From assembly GCF_963259705.1 (NCBI RefSeq), contig NC_081846.1, forward strand, positions 91,400,641-91,464,640: a DNA stretch of 64,000 nucleotides, given 5' to 3'. Source of the DNA: Myotis daubentonii. Its lineage: Eukaryota; Chordata; Mammalia; Chiroptera; Vespertilionidae. The notes beneath the pieces are model-generated. The model had not been told where the DNA came from. It did not search any database and was given only the letters and a program-made list of their open reading frames with translations. Of the stretch, positions 35,135-46,475 are shown in pieces; the first letter of the stretch is position 1; each line of letters begins with the position of its first letter. The position numbers and the translations under genes are program-made.

Positions 35135-35350
35135 GCCTGGCCACAGTGGTTCAGTGGTTGAATGTTGATCTCTGAACCAAGAGATCATGGTTCGATTTTC
35201 AGTTGGGGCACATGCCCAGGTTGTAGGCTTGAGCCCCAGTGTGGGGCATACAGGAGGCAGCCCATCAATGATTCTCTCTCAGCATTGATGTTTCTATTTC
35301 TCTCTCCCTCTCGCTGCCTCTCTGAAATCAATAAAATTATCTTTTAAAAA
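35135..35350 (+). mobile_element. VES-type SINE
   Basis: Head GCCTGGCCACAGTGGTTCAG, B-box-like GGTTCGATTTTC, body 'caggaggcagcccatcaatg', CT-rich region and AAATCAATAAAATTATCTTTT tail. Confidence 0.9.
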
Positions 35351-37363
35351 CTAGCCATTAGGGATCATATTGCCCTACAGTCTGAACACTAAACACTTCC
35401 TATGTAAGATCCTCCTCACTTTCCTATTTAAACCCTCTTTTTATGCTTAGGGGAAAATAATGAAGGAGGAAATACTTCGTTTTTTATTCTGCAGGAAGGG
35501 GGATGTGTTTAACTCTGCAGAAGGGTCAAATTTTACCCCGCTTGCCACTGAGAAAGAACCACTGTAAATGTTTTACAAGAATTGAGTGCCTGGGGGATTG
35601 TTCTTTTTTTGTTAATACATGTAATCCATTTTTCTCTAAATATAAAACATACTTTTGTTCAAGGCTTTTAAACATATTAGAAAAACTCAAAATGGTTTAA
35701 AGTGCTTGCAAAATGGCATTTTGATGATATAAGTGCAAATTAACTCACACTACTTAGCTAAATTTTTTAAAGTTACCTTTGATTCAAAAAAAGTAAAGTG
35801 AAAATATATTTGCAAATATACTTGATGGCTCAATGGATCTTGGATATTTTGGAATTCAGTGGGAGTTGCTCGATGCATTCTGATCTGTCTGTGCCCAGCA
35901 ACTGGCGAGTTGCACCTGGAATTTCAAATAGATCTTTTCTCTTCAGAGGAGTCTTAACATGTCACTTCATTCACTATCACTCACATTCCTCACTATGCTA
36001 TGAAATGTCAGGAGAGAGAAGAAATGGCATACTTACTGTATGTCTCTGCTTGACACAAAATCACTCTGATTTTGAAACAACAAACCTCTCCCCCGCATTA
36101 AGAGGCTCAGAAACATGCCATAGGGCTTTTGTCTAAAGACATTTGTAGAAGAAAAGTAGGAAGCTAATATTTATTTAATGTAAAGCATCTAACCAGAGAT
36201 GTAAGGCATTTCCTATTTGATCCTAGCACAAAATAACATTTCCTCAGGGCACAGATGAAGAATTTCAGGCTACAGCAATGATGGAACCTGCTCAAAGTCT
36301 AAGTGTTTAGAATTGATGAAAGGTTGAGGATGAATCTGTTTTGCATGACAAATGACTACTGTGAATTACATCATAGTGATTCTTGCCATCACGTTACCTG
36401 TAGAGGAAGTATAAAAGTTGATTTTAGTCTCTTCTGTATCCATGACATTCTTTCCACTCCTTCAGTATTCTTCTCTGACAACCAGAGAACAGGAATTTTT
36501 TCTAATTTTCTGAATGAAACTTGAGTCAGAATAGGATTTAACATCATCACATCTTAATATGTTACACTGTAAAATCCTACGCTTTTCTTCATTTGTCTTT
36601 TTCATTTACTTTCACACAAAACACTTCACTTCTGAAACTTCTGGTCACCAAGTGTGTGGGGGATTTTCCCACACCAGCTGGGTGTCCCTATAACCCTCAG
36701 ATACTATCTACCTGGAGATAGCATCAAATCTCACTAATTAAGAGCTCAGTTCCAAAACATGCAAGAAGTAGGTCACCAGGTTACATACTTCTGTCCAAAT
36801 TTTTACAAATGGGAGGTTCCTGTGACTTCTTCCCCTTGGATTTGATATTTTGCTAGAACATCTTACAAACTCAGCAAACACTTATGCTTACCAGTTTATT
36901 AAAGAATGTGACAAAAGGCACAGATAAACAGCAGGAAGAGGTACATAGGGTGAGTCTGGGAAGGTCCTGAGTGCAGGAGATTTTGTCCCTGTGGGTTTGG
37001 GGTGTGTCACCCACCTAATATGTGGATGTGTTCACTAATCTAGAAGCTCTTCAAATTCTATACCATTGGGATATTATGGGAGCTTCCTCACTTAGGCATG
37101 ATCAATCATAAACTCCATTTTCACCCTCTCCCCCCTTTTTGAGGATGAGGAATAGGGCTGAAAATTCTAAACTTTTGATCATGACTTTGTCTTTCTGGTG
37201 ACCAACTTCTATCCTAGGAGGCATACAAAAGCTCACCCAGAGTCACCTCAATAAAGCAAAGACACTGCTCCTGATCTGATCACCTAGGAATCTACAAGAG
37301 TTTTAGGAACACGCTGTCAGGAAGAGCGCAGAGACCAATGTATGTATTTTTTATTATTTCATA
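35351..37363. other. No gene; probable old LTR at 36.6-37.3 kb
   Basis: 36640-37260 reads like an antisense ancient LTR (for example 'cttaccagtttattaaagaa' and 'gagtcacctcaataaagcaa'), family not named. The rest is unassigned AT-rich sequence. Confidence 0.4.
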
Positions 37364-37875
37364 CTAGAGTCCCGGTGCACAAAATTTGTACATGGGGATG
37401 TGGGTCCCTCAGCCCAGCCTGCACCCATCTCCAATCTGAGACCCCTCAGAGGATGTCCAACTGCCAGTTTAGGTCCGATCCATCAGTCTAAACCAGCAGT
37501 TGGGCATCCCTCACACAATCTGGGACTGCTGGCTCCTAATTGCTCACTTGCCTGCCTGATTGCCCCTAATCACTTCAACCTGCCAGCCTGATCACCCCCT
37601 AACAACTCCCCCGCCAGCCTGATCAATGCCTAATTGCTCCCCTGATGGCCCAATAGCCCCCAACTGCCCTCTCCTGCAGTCCTGGTCCCCCCCCCCAACT
37701 GCCCTCTCCTGCTGGCCTTGTTTCCCCTAACTTCCCTCCCCAGGAGGCCTGGTCCCCTCCAACTGCCCTCCCCTGCTGGCCATATTGTGGCAGCCATCTT
37801 GTGACAACATGGGGGCAGCCATCTTGTTCTAGGACATGATGGTCAATTTGCATATTACCTCTTTATTATATAGGA
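37364..37875 (-). mobile_element. Tandem Helitron 1 of 3
   Basis: Plus strand begins CTAGAGTCCCGGTGCACAAA (complement of the 3' end, after A) and ends TGCATATTACCTCTTTATTA TATAGGA (complement of TCCTATATAATAAAG). The 5' end abuts the 3' end of the next Helitron with no spacer. Confidence 0.93.
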
Positions 37876-38332
37876 CTAGAGGCCCAGTGCACAAAAATTT
37901 GTGCACTCGGGGGGATGTCCCTCAGCCCAGCCTGTGCCCTCTCGCAGTCTGGGACCCCTCGGGGGATGACCACCTGCTGGCTTAGGCCTGCTCCCCGGAG
38001 GATTGGGCCTATGCTGGCAATCAGACATCCCTCTGGCAGCCCTCGGGGGATGTCCACTTGCCAGTGGGAAGCAGGCCTAAACTGCAGTCGGACATTCTTA
38101 GCGCTGCTGAGGAGGCTGGAGAGGCTCCCACCACCACCACTGTACTGGCAGCCATCAGCCTGGCTTGTGGCTGAGCAGAGCTCCTCCAATGTGGGAGAGC
38201 ACTGACCACCAGGGGGCAGCTCCTGCATTGAGCATCTGCTCTCTGGTGGTCAGTGTGTGTCATAGTGACCAGTCATTCCTAGTCATTCTGCTGTTAGGGT
38301 CAGTTTGCATATTACACTTTTATTGTATAGGA
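37876..38332 (-). mobile_element. Tandem Helitron 2 of 3
   Basis: Plus strand starts CTAGAGGCCCAGTGCACAAA with the full GTGCAC...GTGCAC palindrome and ends CTTTTATTGTATAGGA. The complement of its 5' end touches the next copy directly. Confidence 0.93.
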
Positions 38333-39018
38333 TAGAGGCCTGGTGCACGGGTGGGGGACAGCTGGTTTGCCTTGAAGGCTGTCCCGGATCAGGGTGGGGG
38401 TCCCCGCTGGGGTGCCTGGCCAGCCTGGGTGAGGGACCGATGGCTGTTTGCAGCTGGTCACACCCCCTTAAGGGTGGAGGTCCCCACTGAGGTCTGGCCA
38501 GCCTTGGTGAGGAGCTAATGGCTGTTTTCTGGGTGGTCACACCCTTTTTAGGGTGGGGGTCCCCACTGGGTTTCCTGGCCAGTCTGTGTGAGGGGCTGAG
38601 GGCCATTTTCTGGCTGGCCAAGCCATAGGCAAAGGGTGCTCCCAGCCTCTCCTTATTTTTTTTTTTTTAATTCTGGGATTTATTTACCTTCTGTAATTGT
38701 TGCCTTCAGTGGAGCTGAGAGCCGGCTCCTTCTCCCTCCAGCTCCATGGCCACAGCCGGCTGAAAGCAGGTATCTGGGGTTTATTTATCTTCTATAATTG
38801 CAACTTTGTTGCTTTTGAGTGGAGCTGAGAGCTGACCACAGGCTGGCTTCCTCCATCACTAGAGCAAGCAAGCCTCCTGCTCACTTCAGCTCCATGGCTG
38901 CCGGCCACCATCTTGGTTGGGTTATTTTGCATACAGTTGCTCTGATTGGCTGGTGTGCATGGCTTAAGGCAGAGCGAAGGTATGGTCAATTTGCATATTT
39001 GTCTTTTATTAGATTAGA
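38333..39018 (-). mobile_element. Tandem Helitron 3 of 3
   Basis: Plus strand starts TAGAGGCCTGGTGCACGGG (one base of CTAG missing at the junction) and ends TTTGCATATTTGTCTTTTATT AGATTAGA before T. The interior carries a repeated GAGCTGAGAGC ... AAAGCAGGTATCTGGGG-like unit that is also found, in the opposite strand, in the Helitron at 63414. Confidence 0.9.
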
Positions 39019-39164
39019 TGTGTATTTAATAAGTATTTCATTTCTGACTTTGCAATAACTTAAAATAAAATATTAGTGAAGGAGAAACCTGGAGATAAAG
39101 TATTCTTGCTTCGTCAAACTAATATATTCCAGCTTGTATTGAATGAACATTTAGCCTAGATATA

Positions 39165-39453
39165 TACACTAATAAAAGAGAAATGTGCAAATTTCTGTCA
39201 CTCCACTATGCCCACCAGCCAGCCAGAGTGACTATGCAAATTAACCCAACAATGATGGTGGTTAATTTGCATATGCAGGCACCGAGCAAAGACTGAAGGC
39301 TCTGGCTGGAGTGAACACTGAAGACTGAAGAGGCTTGGCTTCTCTGCTGCAGCCAGACCAAAGGCCTGGGTCCCAGGTGCCTGAGGAAAACCGGTGCCAG
39401 CAGCCAGGGGATGAAAGGCTTATTGCGCGAATCTTCATGCAACAGGCTTCTAG
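39165..39453 (+). mobile_element. Helitron (HeliBat-type)
   Basis: Begins TACACTAATAAAAGAGAAAT (TC start mutated to TA) after A; ends ATGCAACAGGCTTCTAG before T. The first ~90 bp ('gcccaccagccagccagagt', 'aaattaacccaacaatgatg') match the subfamily at 63414. Confidence 0.85.
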
Positions 39454-39577
39454 TTTATTATAAAAACCATGAAGAAATAACATTTTAGTTTCTAATACTT
39501 TTTCTAATTGGTACCACAATTGAACTGAATATTTTAAAACTCAAGTGTGCTAATGTGGGTCATACTGAAAAATATTT

Positions 39578-39853
39578 AAGATTACATCACTGTCTACAGA
39601 GGCAGAGCTGCCTCAAACAGATTGTCAAACTGCAGCGGGAAGGCCGGGGAGGGTTGGGGGGCAGGAGGTAGGGGGGTAAGAGATCAACTAAAGAACTTGT
39701 ATGCATGCATATAAGCATAACCAATGGACATAAGACACTGGGTGATAGGGGAGGCTAGGGGACTGTCTAGGGCGGGGGGATAAAATGGATACATATGTAA
39801 TACCCTTTGTAATACTTTAAGCAATAAAACAAAAAAAAGATTACATCACTGTC
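39578..39853 (+). mobile_element. Young 5'-truncated L1 with 17-bp target duplication
   Basis: aagattacatcactgtc is repeated perfectly at 39578-39594 and 39837-39853. Between them is only the L1 3'UTR: 'gaggcagagctgcctcaaac', a G-rich stretch, 'taccctttgtaatactttaa' and an AATAAAACAAAAAAA tail. The perfect duplication implies a recent insertion. Confidence 0.95.
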
Positions 39854-40689
39854 ACAACCATATTACTTCAGAAATCTCTAATCACCTACACCCTGTTGAT
39901 ATGTAAATGTAATGTAAGCTAGAAAAAATAAAATATCTTAGAATTTGTAATGTAGTTTTGAGTGATCATTTCTGTATCTAATGGCAACTTTTAATAACCA
40001 ATAGTTATTTGGAAATACTGAATTATGTTAAACATAATTTATTTAAGTAATCATAAATTTATACTGTTTAATTTATAATCCATTCATATAAATAATTAAT
40101 TTTTTAGAAATAAAAATGTTTAATTTCATAGAAAAATATTCTACTTATTTTACATTTTAAGATGCATCTATATTGCTTAACATCTGCCTTGTGATTTTCA
40201 GTTTTAACAGAAGAATTTGGACTATATAATTTAAAAAAAATATTTTCCAATTTTTAAAGATAATGTGAGGTCATCACTCTATTTTGAAAATTACTTACTC
40301 TTGAAAGATCCTGTTGAGAAATCCATTTATTTATTCACAAATACATTTCATATAAGCAACAGCTCTATACAAGACACTATTTTTAGATAATTGAGAAACT
40401 GATTAATAAAACAAATTTAAATTTTCCATGCATATTTTATAGTGTTGGTAGGTTTATAAATAAATGTGATTATTTCAATAATTGATCCACAAACAAATGA
40501 AAGTAAGAGAAAAGAGAATAAAAGAGGTTTCCAAGGGCTAATATTTAGTTTTTAATGAGGTGACCTTTGAGTAGAGACTGACTATGTGGGTAAGCACACT
40601 TTGGTGAAAAAGTAGCACATATAAAGAGCCAGAGATAGGGCATGCTTGGGATATTTAAACAATGGTAAGGAGGCCAGTTTGATAAGGGG
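39854..40689. other. No gene seen
   Basis: AT-rich sequence with no recognised element. Confidence 0.4.
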
Positions 40690-41525
40690 TACAGTGACTC
40701 CTCACTTTATGCAGTCAATAGATTATTGGACAAACTGTGACTTTAAGTAAACAGCATATAATGAACCAATTTTTACCATAGACTAATTGATGTAAACAAG
40801 ATTTAAGTTCCTAATATGTAATTCTGATCACAAAAACATCAACAACTCCTGAATAAGACCCAAACTACTTCTAATATTAACATAAATGTGAGGTATTCTT
40901 ACATGAAAGAGAAATTAATTAAAAATAAGGCAGTTATAACCCTAGCCAATTTGGCTTAGTGGATAGAGCATCGGCCTGCAGATTGAAGGGTCCCAGGTTT
41001 GATTCCAGTCAAGGTCACATGCCCGAGTTGCAGACTTGATCCCCAGTAGGGGGCATGCAGGAAGCAGCCAATCAATGATTCTTTCTCATCATTGATGTTT
41101 ATATCTCTCTATTTCTCTCCCTTCCTCTCTGAAATCAATAAAAATATCTTTTTAAAAATAAAAATAAGACAGTTATTTTCCAACCCACTTACTCTAGTTT
41201 AGGGTTGAGGGTAGCTGGAACCTATCCAAATAGTTGAGGTTGCAAAGTAGGAACCCACCCCAGATAGGATGCTCTTCCATTGGAAAGTGCACACACACAC
41301 ACACACACACACACACTGAGACAATTTAGACATGCCAATTTATGTCACATGCATATTTTAGGGATGTGAGAGGAAACTAGTATACCCAGAAGAGAAAGTG
41401 TCCCAGACATAAGCAGGATAAGCAGACTCCACACAGATGGTGGTTCCAACTGGAAATTGATATTTTCTTCTCATCAATAATAATAATGAAACAATGTTGA
41501 ATGAAGCATTATTAGAGGACCTGCT
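40690..41525 (+). repeat. Ancient unnamed interspersed repeat, split by a SINE
   Basis: The two halves around the SINE read as one old mammalian repeat: 'cctcactttatgcagtcaat', 'aaacatcaacaactcctgaa' on the left; 'gtagctggaacctatccaaa', 'gggatgtgagaggaaactag', 'agactccacacagatggtgg' on the right. I recognise the pattern but not the family name. An (AC)n tract at 41290-41316 lies within it. Confidence 0.5.
40921..41176 (+). mobile_element. VES SINE with target duplication
   Basis: A 17-bp direct repeat (aaaaataagRcagttat) at 40921-40937 and 41160-41176, with one mismatch, flanks a complete SINE: A box TTGGCTTAGTGGATAGAGC, B box GGTTTGATTCCAG, tail AAATCAATAAAAATATCTTTT. Confidence 0.95.
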
Positions 41526-41795
41526 GTAGTTGGAAGGGGGGGGGGGGAGTTGTAAGAGATGAGATCCATAGGAAATAAGGGTGTGGTAATAACTGGTCTG
41601 TAGGCCATTGTAAGAGTCTATTTCTTTCAGTGAAATGATACACCAATAAGAACAACATGTTCTTATGTTCTATAATTATTCTGGATGTTCAGTGGAGTAT
41701 AGACTGTGAGAGATAGAAAGAAAATATGTAGGCAATTACAAACATGGCAAGAAATAATGGCAGATTAGAACAAGTGTTGCACTAATATATGTATA

Positions 41796-42027
41796 CTAGA
41801 GGCCCAATGCATGAAATTCATGCAAGAGTAGGCCTTCACAGCTGTGGTGGCTGTCTTGATCCCTCCTTCACAGCAGCAGTGGCTGCCTCAGTCCTATCCT
41901 TCCCTCTTAGATGTGGCACCTGCCTCGATACCATGGGTGAAGTCCCGGCTTCATCCAGAAGGTCATCTGGAAGGATGTCTGGACAGCCATTTGGTCAATT
42001 TGCAAATTACACTTTTATAATTATAGA
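41796..42027 (-). mobile_element. Helitron (HeliBat-type)
   Basis: Plus strand begins CTAGAGGCCCAATGCATGAA with ATTCATGCA palindrome and ends TTTGCAAATTACACTTTTATAATTATAGA before T. About 230 bp, non-autonomous. Confidence 0.9.
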
Positions 42028-42303
42028 TGAATATATGCTATATACAATTTGTATGCATATGTACATATATGTATATTTTTAATAGTTTTTTTAAAGGCTT
42101 TAGATTTGCTAATGAATTGGAAATACAACAAATAGAAAAATAAAAGCTGAGGATGATATCAAGGTTGATTTTTTTGGCATTAATGATGCAAGAGAAAAAT
42201 GAATTTTCCACTTACTTTGGTAGATGAAATTAAATGAAACTGTTTTGTGGAAGGCTAAAATATTTGATTTTGGGTATGTTATTTTTGAGATTACATTGTA
42301 ACT

Positions 42304-42762
42304 TGTTAAAAATAAAATTCAACTGAGTAAATGTGAAGATCTAATTGACTTTATTAAGCGATTCATGAAGCAAACACCATCTCATGTAGCAACTAGAAGG
42401 CCTTTAGAGGGGTTGTACCAAATAGAAGGATTTAGAGGCAGAGGAACGTGTTTTACCAGAGAGCTACCTGAGTTGGACAGGGCTCTCCCTTCCTCCACTT
42501 TTGTCAAGCTAGTGAAAAATAATTTAAAAGGGTGACAGAAAACAATGTTGAAGCCAAGCAAATGGATTTGTTAAGGAAGCAAAGTGAGCAAATTTATTAA
42601 GAATACACTTGGCATGTCCTAGCCTGTTTGGCTCAGTGGATAGAGTGCTGGCCTGCAGGTTGAAGGGTCCTGGGTTCAATTCCAGTCAAGCCTGGGTTGC
42701 AGGCTCGATACCCAGTGGGATCATGCAGGAGGCAGCTGATCAATAATTCTCTCTCATCATTG

Positions 42763-42812
<50 letters not shown>

Positions 42813-43228
42813 TCCTCTCTGAAATCAATAAAAATATATTTTAAAAAAAATTGGTATAAAGCACAAGTGAGCACCTCAGCTAGTCTGAGTGCCCACCTGG
42901 TGGGGGTTCAAGGGTTTTATACTTTTTCCCACTATCAGTTTTCAGGTTCCCCTGCTGGATATGTTGGGCAATAAACTAGATTTCAGAATCTTCCTTTTAC
43001 ATTGTTGTGGCTTTTCCCAGAATTTATGAGAACAGCTGATGATTTTATCTTGGCAGGTCCCAAGGCTGCTAACTTCTTTGTTCACAGGGTAAGATAAATG
43101 TCCCCTTTTCCTTCCATTCTCTTCATCCTGCTCTAGTAGCTATTTATACAGCCTAGTAGCTATCTATCCCCTCAAGTGAGACTATCCAAATGTTTTTTGG
43201 GGCTTTGAGGGTCGATGGTCAATTTTCA
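42304..43228 (-). mobile_element. 3' LTR of the class I ERV
   Basis: On the minus strand it follows a polypurine-type tract (AGTGGGGAGAAGA, complement of 43231-43243), then starts TGAAAATTGACC. An AATAAA signal (complement of 42350-42355) lies about 45 bp before the proposed end TTAACA at 42304. A VES SINE (42615-42851) is inserted in it. The ends are estimated; no matching 5' LTR is in the window. Confidence 0.55.
42615..42851 (+). mobile_element. VES SINE with expanded CT tract
   Basis: Head CCTAGCCTGTTTGGCTCAGTG, B box GGTTCAATTCCAG, tail AAATCAATAAAAATATATTTT. Its CT-rich region has grown to a (TC)n run at about 42767-42810. It interrupts the ERV 3' LTR. Confidence 0.93.
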
Positions 43229-43641
43229 AATCTTCTCCCCACTACTGAAGGACATAGGGCTCGTTCTCAGATGGTATCACTTGTTCCCTGTCTGGGAAGG
43301 TAGGGGTTAGGGTTCTGTATAGATTTTTTTCAGCAGTCTGGTATAGGGGGTTGGGCAATATGTTCTAATATCCTTGTTGGACAACGATTTGTGGGCGCAC
43401 TGCCTCTAGTCTGGAAGACACAAAACAGATAAGGGCATTGAAAAGACAAGGTCCAAAAAGAAGTAGGAGAAGCAGAGAAACAAGAGAGCCTAGAAATGGT
43501 AGCAGCCAAGAGCTCCATGATCAGATGCTGGACCAGGAACTCCACCCTTGTTAAGCCTCAGCATAGATTTATTTGTCATTGTCTAGAAAATACTGGGTAT
43601 GATCCTATAATCGGCCTGTTTGCTTGACTAAAAACCAATAT

Positions 43642-43672
<31 letters not shown>

Positions 43673-44025
43673 ATTTTTGGGGGGGGGGGGCAACTGATGA
43701 GGAGTTGATTTGATTCTGGAAGTTAGAGAAGCTGTAATTGGGGTATTAAGCTGATCTAATTCAGCAGAGAGGTTAACATAGGTATTGTTTGCTGAGACTA
43801 TTCAAGTGGTCCCAGTGGCAGTTCCTGCTATTCCAACCAAGTTGCTGATTCCTATTAGAATGGGAATTAGGGGACCTCCTCTTTTAGAGACTGAAGAGTG
43901 GTGCTCAATAGAATGTGTATAGGAATTGTAGTGTCTGAAACAGATATAGTGGGCAAAACATATCCTAAAGTGCAAAGTCTTATCCAGTTGGTGGGCAGAC
44001 TCTGATAAAGTGGAATCTCCACACA

Positions 44026-44143
44026 TCTATAATAATAAAAGCATAATATTCTAATTAGACCTAATAGTCAAATGACCTTCCAGATGAACCCTGGGCTGTG
44101 AGGGCTGAGCCCTTTGCACGAATTTTGTGCATCGGGCCTCTAG
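44026..44143 (+). mobile_element. Very short Helitron
   Basis: Starts TCTATAATAATAAAAGCATA after A and ends TTTTGTGCATCGGGCCTCTAG before T with the GCACGAATTTTGTGC palindrome. Only 118 bp, little more than the two ends. It lies inside ERV env. Confidence 0.92.
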
Positions 44144-44463
44144 TTAAATATAATCCCCTTTGAGGAGGGAGACATCTTGACATTTGATATATATTGAATT
44201 GGGTTTTATCCTTAAGAATACACTTACATAAGTAGATATTGGCAAAAACCACTGTAGTTAAGGAGCTAATACAAAGGGTGTTACCGGGGAAGCATTGCTA
44301 CTTTTGTCCTCCCTAAACATGATTTGTTGGGTGGTGTCAATAAAGGTGTTTCCCTGGGAATTATTATGAATGCAGGAGCAGTTGTCTGCTCCTATACTTC
44401 CCCAATAGGAATTGACCATTAAAGCCAGGTGGGAATAATATAATGCTTTTCCCCAACAGAATC

Positions 44464-44631
44464 CTCTAGAGAAATGGTCGGCAAACTGCGGCTCGTGAGT
44501 CACATGTGGCTCTTTGGCCCCTTGAGTGTGGCCATGAAGTTTCAATCACACTGTATGTGTGCGCCCACATGTGGTATTTTGTGGAAGAGCGACACTCAAG
44601 GGGCCGCAGTTTGCCGACCACTGCTCTAGAG
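44464..44631. mobile_element. Non-autonomous hAT element (MITE)
   Basis: An 8-bp target duplication (ctctagag) at 44464-44471 and 44624-44631 flanks a 152-bp element. Its terminal inverted repeats are TGGTCGGCAAACTGCGGCTC and the complement ending GCCGCAGTTTGCCGACCACTG. No transposase is present. hAT elements make 8-bp duplications and are known to be recently active in vesper bats. Confidence 0.95.
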
Positions 44632-45343
44632 TAATTTTGTCTTTCAGAAACATATATTTGGTAGAGAAGTAAGTTGAGACATGTATAAGGGAGGGTCTGA
44701 TGAAGGAGAGAACTTTTGTTGTTGATGTATATCTGAACAGTAAAGTTGCAAGATGTTAGAGATCACATGGGTCAAGATAATAAGGGAAATGACTGCAGAG
44801 TAGGACCTGAGTTTTGAGTCCATTTTTGTTACTGGATACATTTAAGTCCTGGGACCCAGAAGGAGTCAGTATATGAATCCCTGCATTTGAGCCCAAAGTT
44901 GTAGAGAAACTAGCCATGCCTCTCCAGGCTGGCCTATGGCCTGCAGATATATCCAACAAGAGTGATTGTAGGGAGTATTAGCTAGTAAGTTAACAGCAGC
45001 TTGTAGGGGTTTAATAAAAAGAGAGGTATTGGTTGTAGGTTTAAGACAGTCTGAAAGGGAGAGGATAGTCCATGGGAGAATTTAAGTCAGAAGTCCTATC
45101 ATTATTTATATTATGTAGTCAAGGTTTTCAAAAGAAATAATTCCACCCAGAAGGAAGTGAACAATTCCTCATGCATTGGTCTAGTTTCATAAAGGAAATG
45201 CAAAGGAGAACAATAAGCCAGAACAAAGGTAATTTAAGACATCATTATCAATCATTACTTATCTAGAATTCTTAAAGAGTGGCCGTAGGTCTTCTATGGG
45301 TTCATTTGCTGTCCCTTGATTCATTTGTCTCTTGTTCAGTTGA

Positions 45344-46300
45344 TTAATGAACCCAACTAGCTCTTCCTGGTGCCTTAACTGCCATGAGGGTGGTGAGGAA
45401 ACTGGATAGGCTCCTTTCAGTTAGGGGTGAGCAGGGCTGCAGGAATCCCTCTTTCCAAGTCTTTATCCTAACTTTGGTTGTGGTGGTTGTAGGTAGTGAC
45501 TCTAACCCAAGTTTTGTAATAGCCAAGAAGGTGACAGATTTTACAACCTGATTCAGCTCTTCATCTAACAAGAGATCAGCACTAATAAAGGGCCTTCCAT
45601 ATAGGGTCTTATATGAACTTAATCCTGGAAGTGGAGTTGGATTTATCCTCGTTCTTAGTGAGATTAGGAGCATTTGAACCTGGTTTTGAAGGGTCTCCTA
45701 GCACAGTTTTGTGATTTCTCTCTTTAGAGTCTGGTTCACTCTTTCAACCTTGCCTAATGGCTGAGGCCTCCAAGCAGTATGTAGATGGCAGGCGATGCCT
45801 AAAGCTTTACTAACCCATTGGCTTGTATGCTAAGTGAAAGCTGGACTGTGGTCACTTTGCAAAGATCAAAAGAAACCCAAATCATTTCAAAAGCTCCTTT
45901 AACAACATTTTAGCCACTTCCTGAGCCTTTTCTGTGTTAGTGGGGAACACCTCAACCCACTCCATAAAGGTATGTATAAAAACCAATAGATATTTGAATT
46001 CTTGACATAAAGGCACTGAGTGAAGTTCAGCTTCCAGTCATCCCCTGGGTAAGACCCTCTCCTTTGTATTGATTCAACTAAAGCAGTAGGTTGTCGTGAA
46101 CCTTGAGGGTTTATTTATAGCACAAAAAGGACAGCCTTGACATATTTGTCTGACAGTTTTCTCTAGCCCATTCCCAGTAAATTGGTGTGAAGAGAATTGT
46201 GTTAGTTTGTCTCTACCAAAGTGGCAATCTTGTAAGGCTTTAATAACTTTCCATTGGATATTTTGGGGAAGGTGCATGAGGCCTTCCTTCTAATACCATC
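45344..46300 (-). pseudogene. ERV pol: integrase remnant
   Basis: The 46277-46074 frame carries the zinc-binding end of the integrase (H...H and CQGCPFC spacing). The 45673-45344 frame carries the end of the core and the C-terminal part, with YGRPF and KTWKEG blocks typical of gamma-type retroviruses. Frameshifts and stops lie between. Integrase joins viral DNA to the host genome; this copy is dead. Confidence 0.8.
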
Positions 46301-46475
46301 TCTTTTATCTTTGGTATATTCATTTTGGTCAGCTCAGTCTATCTCCTCCTTTGTGTACTGAGGTAGAAGGATATTCAAGTTTATTGAGTGTATCAAGACT
46401 CCCAATATTGGGCTTTCTGTTGTGCCTGCAGTAATAGAAGTGTACTCAGTGAACTTATTTCCTATCATAATATCA

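Larger units (their letters stand above)
43330..45250 (-). pseudogene. ERV env remnant
   Basis: Envelope glycoprotein relic of the class I ERV. Near the end (43545-43330 minus) a hydrophobic span is followed by a short tail resembling the TM-domain/cytoplasmic junction of gamma-type env. A small hydrophobic piece at about 43880-43802 sits where the fusion-peptide region is expected. Many stops and frameshifts, a CT/G low-complexity expansion (43648-43690), a Helitron (44026-44143) and a hAT element (44472-44623) break it. It cannot encode an envelope. Confidence 0.6.

Noticed and set aside
37400..38621. Several open frames rich in proline and serine
   Set aside because: They lie wholly within Helitrons and follow their GC-rich cores and repeats.
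42767..42810. CRISPR-like or regulatory tandem array
   Set aside because: A plain (TC)n microsatellite within a SINE; no spacers.
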